From contig VXAI01000193.1 in NCBI GenBank assembly GCA_013399305.1, positions 1,114,035 through 1,178,034 on the forward strand: DNA of 64,000 bases, in the 5' to 3' direction. Shown here piece by piece: positions 63,145 through 64,000 of this stretch. A model generated the notes under the pieces. The model was not told where the DNA came from. It did not search any database and saw nothing but the letters and a program-made list of their open reading frames with translations. Source of the DNA: Rostratula benghalensis. Lineage: Eukaryota > Chordata > Aves > Charadriiformes > Rostratulidae. Within the stretch, counting starts at the first letter, position 1. Each line of letters opens with the position of its first letter. Made by a program: the position numbers and the translations under genes.

Positions 63145-64000
63145 GAGTAAATATATTACCAGGGTTGCATCTTCTTCTTTGGAAAGATTCCACTGTGTGC
63201 CAAATGCTGCTCTACAGGTAATAGGTAATGCCTTTATTAAACTGGTGGCACAGGTGTGTTCACAAATGTAACATGATGCAATGACTTGATTCAAGCTCTC
63301 CCAGAGCCAGCCTCCCAGCTCAGTCACAAACAGTAGTAAAATTTAATCGATGTCTTATCATTAGAATAAGACAGCCCCTTTAAACTCCTGTTTTCAGCAA
63401 AAAAAACAGAGAAAGGTTTGTTTGTGGATGATTAAAAGAAAATTCCACTAGAACCTGCCAGAACAAGAGCCACTTGCCTTTATCTCCCTTAGGGGAACAT
63501 CCTCCTCAGTCATTCCCACAGCTGCTGAAATCCTCTCAGCGTCCTGAGGGTCCCTTCATTTAGATGAGGGCAGCCAGGGCACAGCATTGTATAGGAAGGG
63601 TCAGGAGTTCTGAAATGCATTCTCTCCCATTGCGCAGAAAGACTGCTGGACACAGTGACCTTCAGAACAAAGTTAATCTTTTTTTCCCAGGCTTTAGGCA
63701 AGAAAAATAAACTTAACATGGCAGGGAGCCTTGATAACTAGCTGAGGAAGCAGCCAGTGCCAATCTTATTGCAAAAAATCTACGCCAAATCATAGTGTAA
63801 TAATAAATAATAACAAACAGCAGAGCAAAAGTAGTTTTGCTTTTCGGTCCTGCCAGCTATTTAGTATTTACAAGTTTTTGTGCCTGCTGATCAACACAGC
63901 TGGGGAAAATCCATACTGAAGCAAAAATTATCACCCAGTATGTCTGGTACACGCATGCCCAGACCTCTGGGTTGCCTGTAGTCGATCAACACCTGGCCCT

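Larger units (their letters stand above)
1..64000 (-). other. ZDHHC14: ZDHHC14 gene, internal part (introns 1-4, exons 2-4)
   Basis: The whole window lies inside one minus-strand gene. Three exons with canonical AG/GT borders fit each other in phase: the exon at 26155-26315 ends with one base of a codon, 13856-14014 starts with the remaining two, ends with one, and 2239-2376 again starts with two. The joined product is the conserved core of a DHHC palmitoyltransferase. The sequence around the CRD ([17 protein letters not shown], and [20 protein letters not shown] after the DHHC motif) matches ZDHHC14 better than its closest relatives ZDHHC18 and ZDHHC9, as far as I recall those proteins. No start codon exon, promoter CpG island, 3' exon or polyadenylation site of this gene is visible, so both ends lie outside. 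Exon numbers are inferred from the human gene. Confidence 0.92.
62105..64000 (-). other. ZDHHC14 intron 1, 62.1-64.0 kb (window end)
   Basis: Intron holding the GT-rich stretch at 62541-62645 and an A tract at 63122-63144. No first exon or CpG island appears before the window ends, so the ZDHHC14 promoter lies further on. Confidence 0.75.

Noticed and set aside
26316..64000. Search for the ZDHHC14 first exon (N-terminus and TM1)
   Set aside because: I saw no minus-strand reading frame with the expected TM1 region ending in a phase-2 donor and no CpG island; the exon most likely lies beyond 64000.

Overview
The window is vertebrate, almost certainly bird, nuclear DNA. It is AT-rich and intron-like, with scattered CR1 retroposon fragments, one long terminal repeat of a type common in bird genomes, many A/T tracts and no prokaryotic-style gene packing. 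The species cannot be told from the sequence alone.

I can support one protein-coding gene: part of ZDHHC14, a DHHC-type protein S-palmitoyltransferase, on the minus strand. Three consecutive coding exons are visible: 26155-26315, 13856-14014 and 2239-2376 (probably exons 2, 3 and 4 by comparison with the human gene). Their splice sites and phases join without a break. Together they encode transmembrane segment 2, the DPG motif, the whole zinc-binding cysteine-rich domain with the catalytic DHHC, and most of transmembrane segment 3. The first exon (N-terminus, TM1, promoter) lies beyond position 64000. The later exons (TM4, TTxE motif, C-terminal tail) lie before position 1. The rest of the window is therefore intron: the start of intron 4 (1-2238), intron 3 (2377-13855), intron 2 (14015-26154) and at least 37.7 kb of intron 1 (26316-64000).

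The introns hold eight recognisable CR1 pieces: at about 10.6, 15.3, 28.7-29.6, 36.2-36.6, 44.4-44.7, 57.1, 58.8 and 61.9-62.1 kb. They also hold a probable solo LTR with an internal degenerate repeat array (50733-51788), a possible MIR fragment (about 42.1 kb), a GT-rich stretch with G-quadruplex potential (62.5 kb), simple repeats and small tandem duplications. I found no tRNA, rRNA, CRISPR, operon or second gene. Most ORFs of 60-147 codons in the window look like chance open frames in intron sequence or read through repeats.

The most unusual structure is in intron 2. At 19411-19708 a 71-bp inverted repeat (87% identical) and a 42-bp inverted repeat interlock in the order A-B-A'-B'. Known CR1 or LTR sequence does not explain it. 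It may be an undescribed palindromic or MITE-like element, and as RNA it could form a long hairpin or a pseudoknot. I saw no evidence of a multi-gene novel system in this window.
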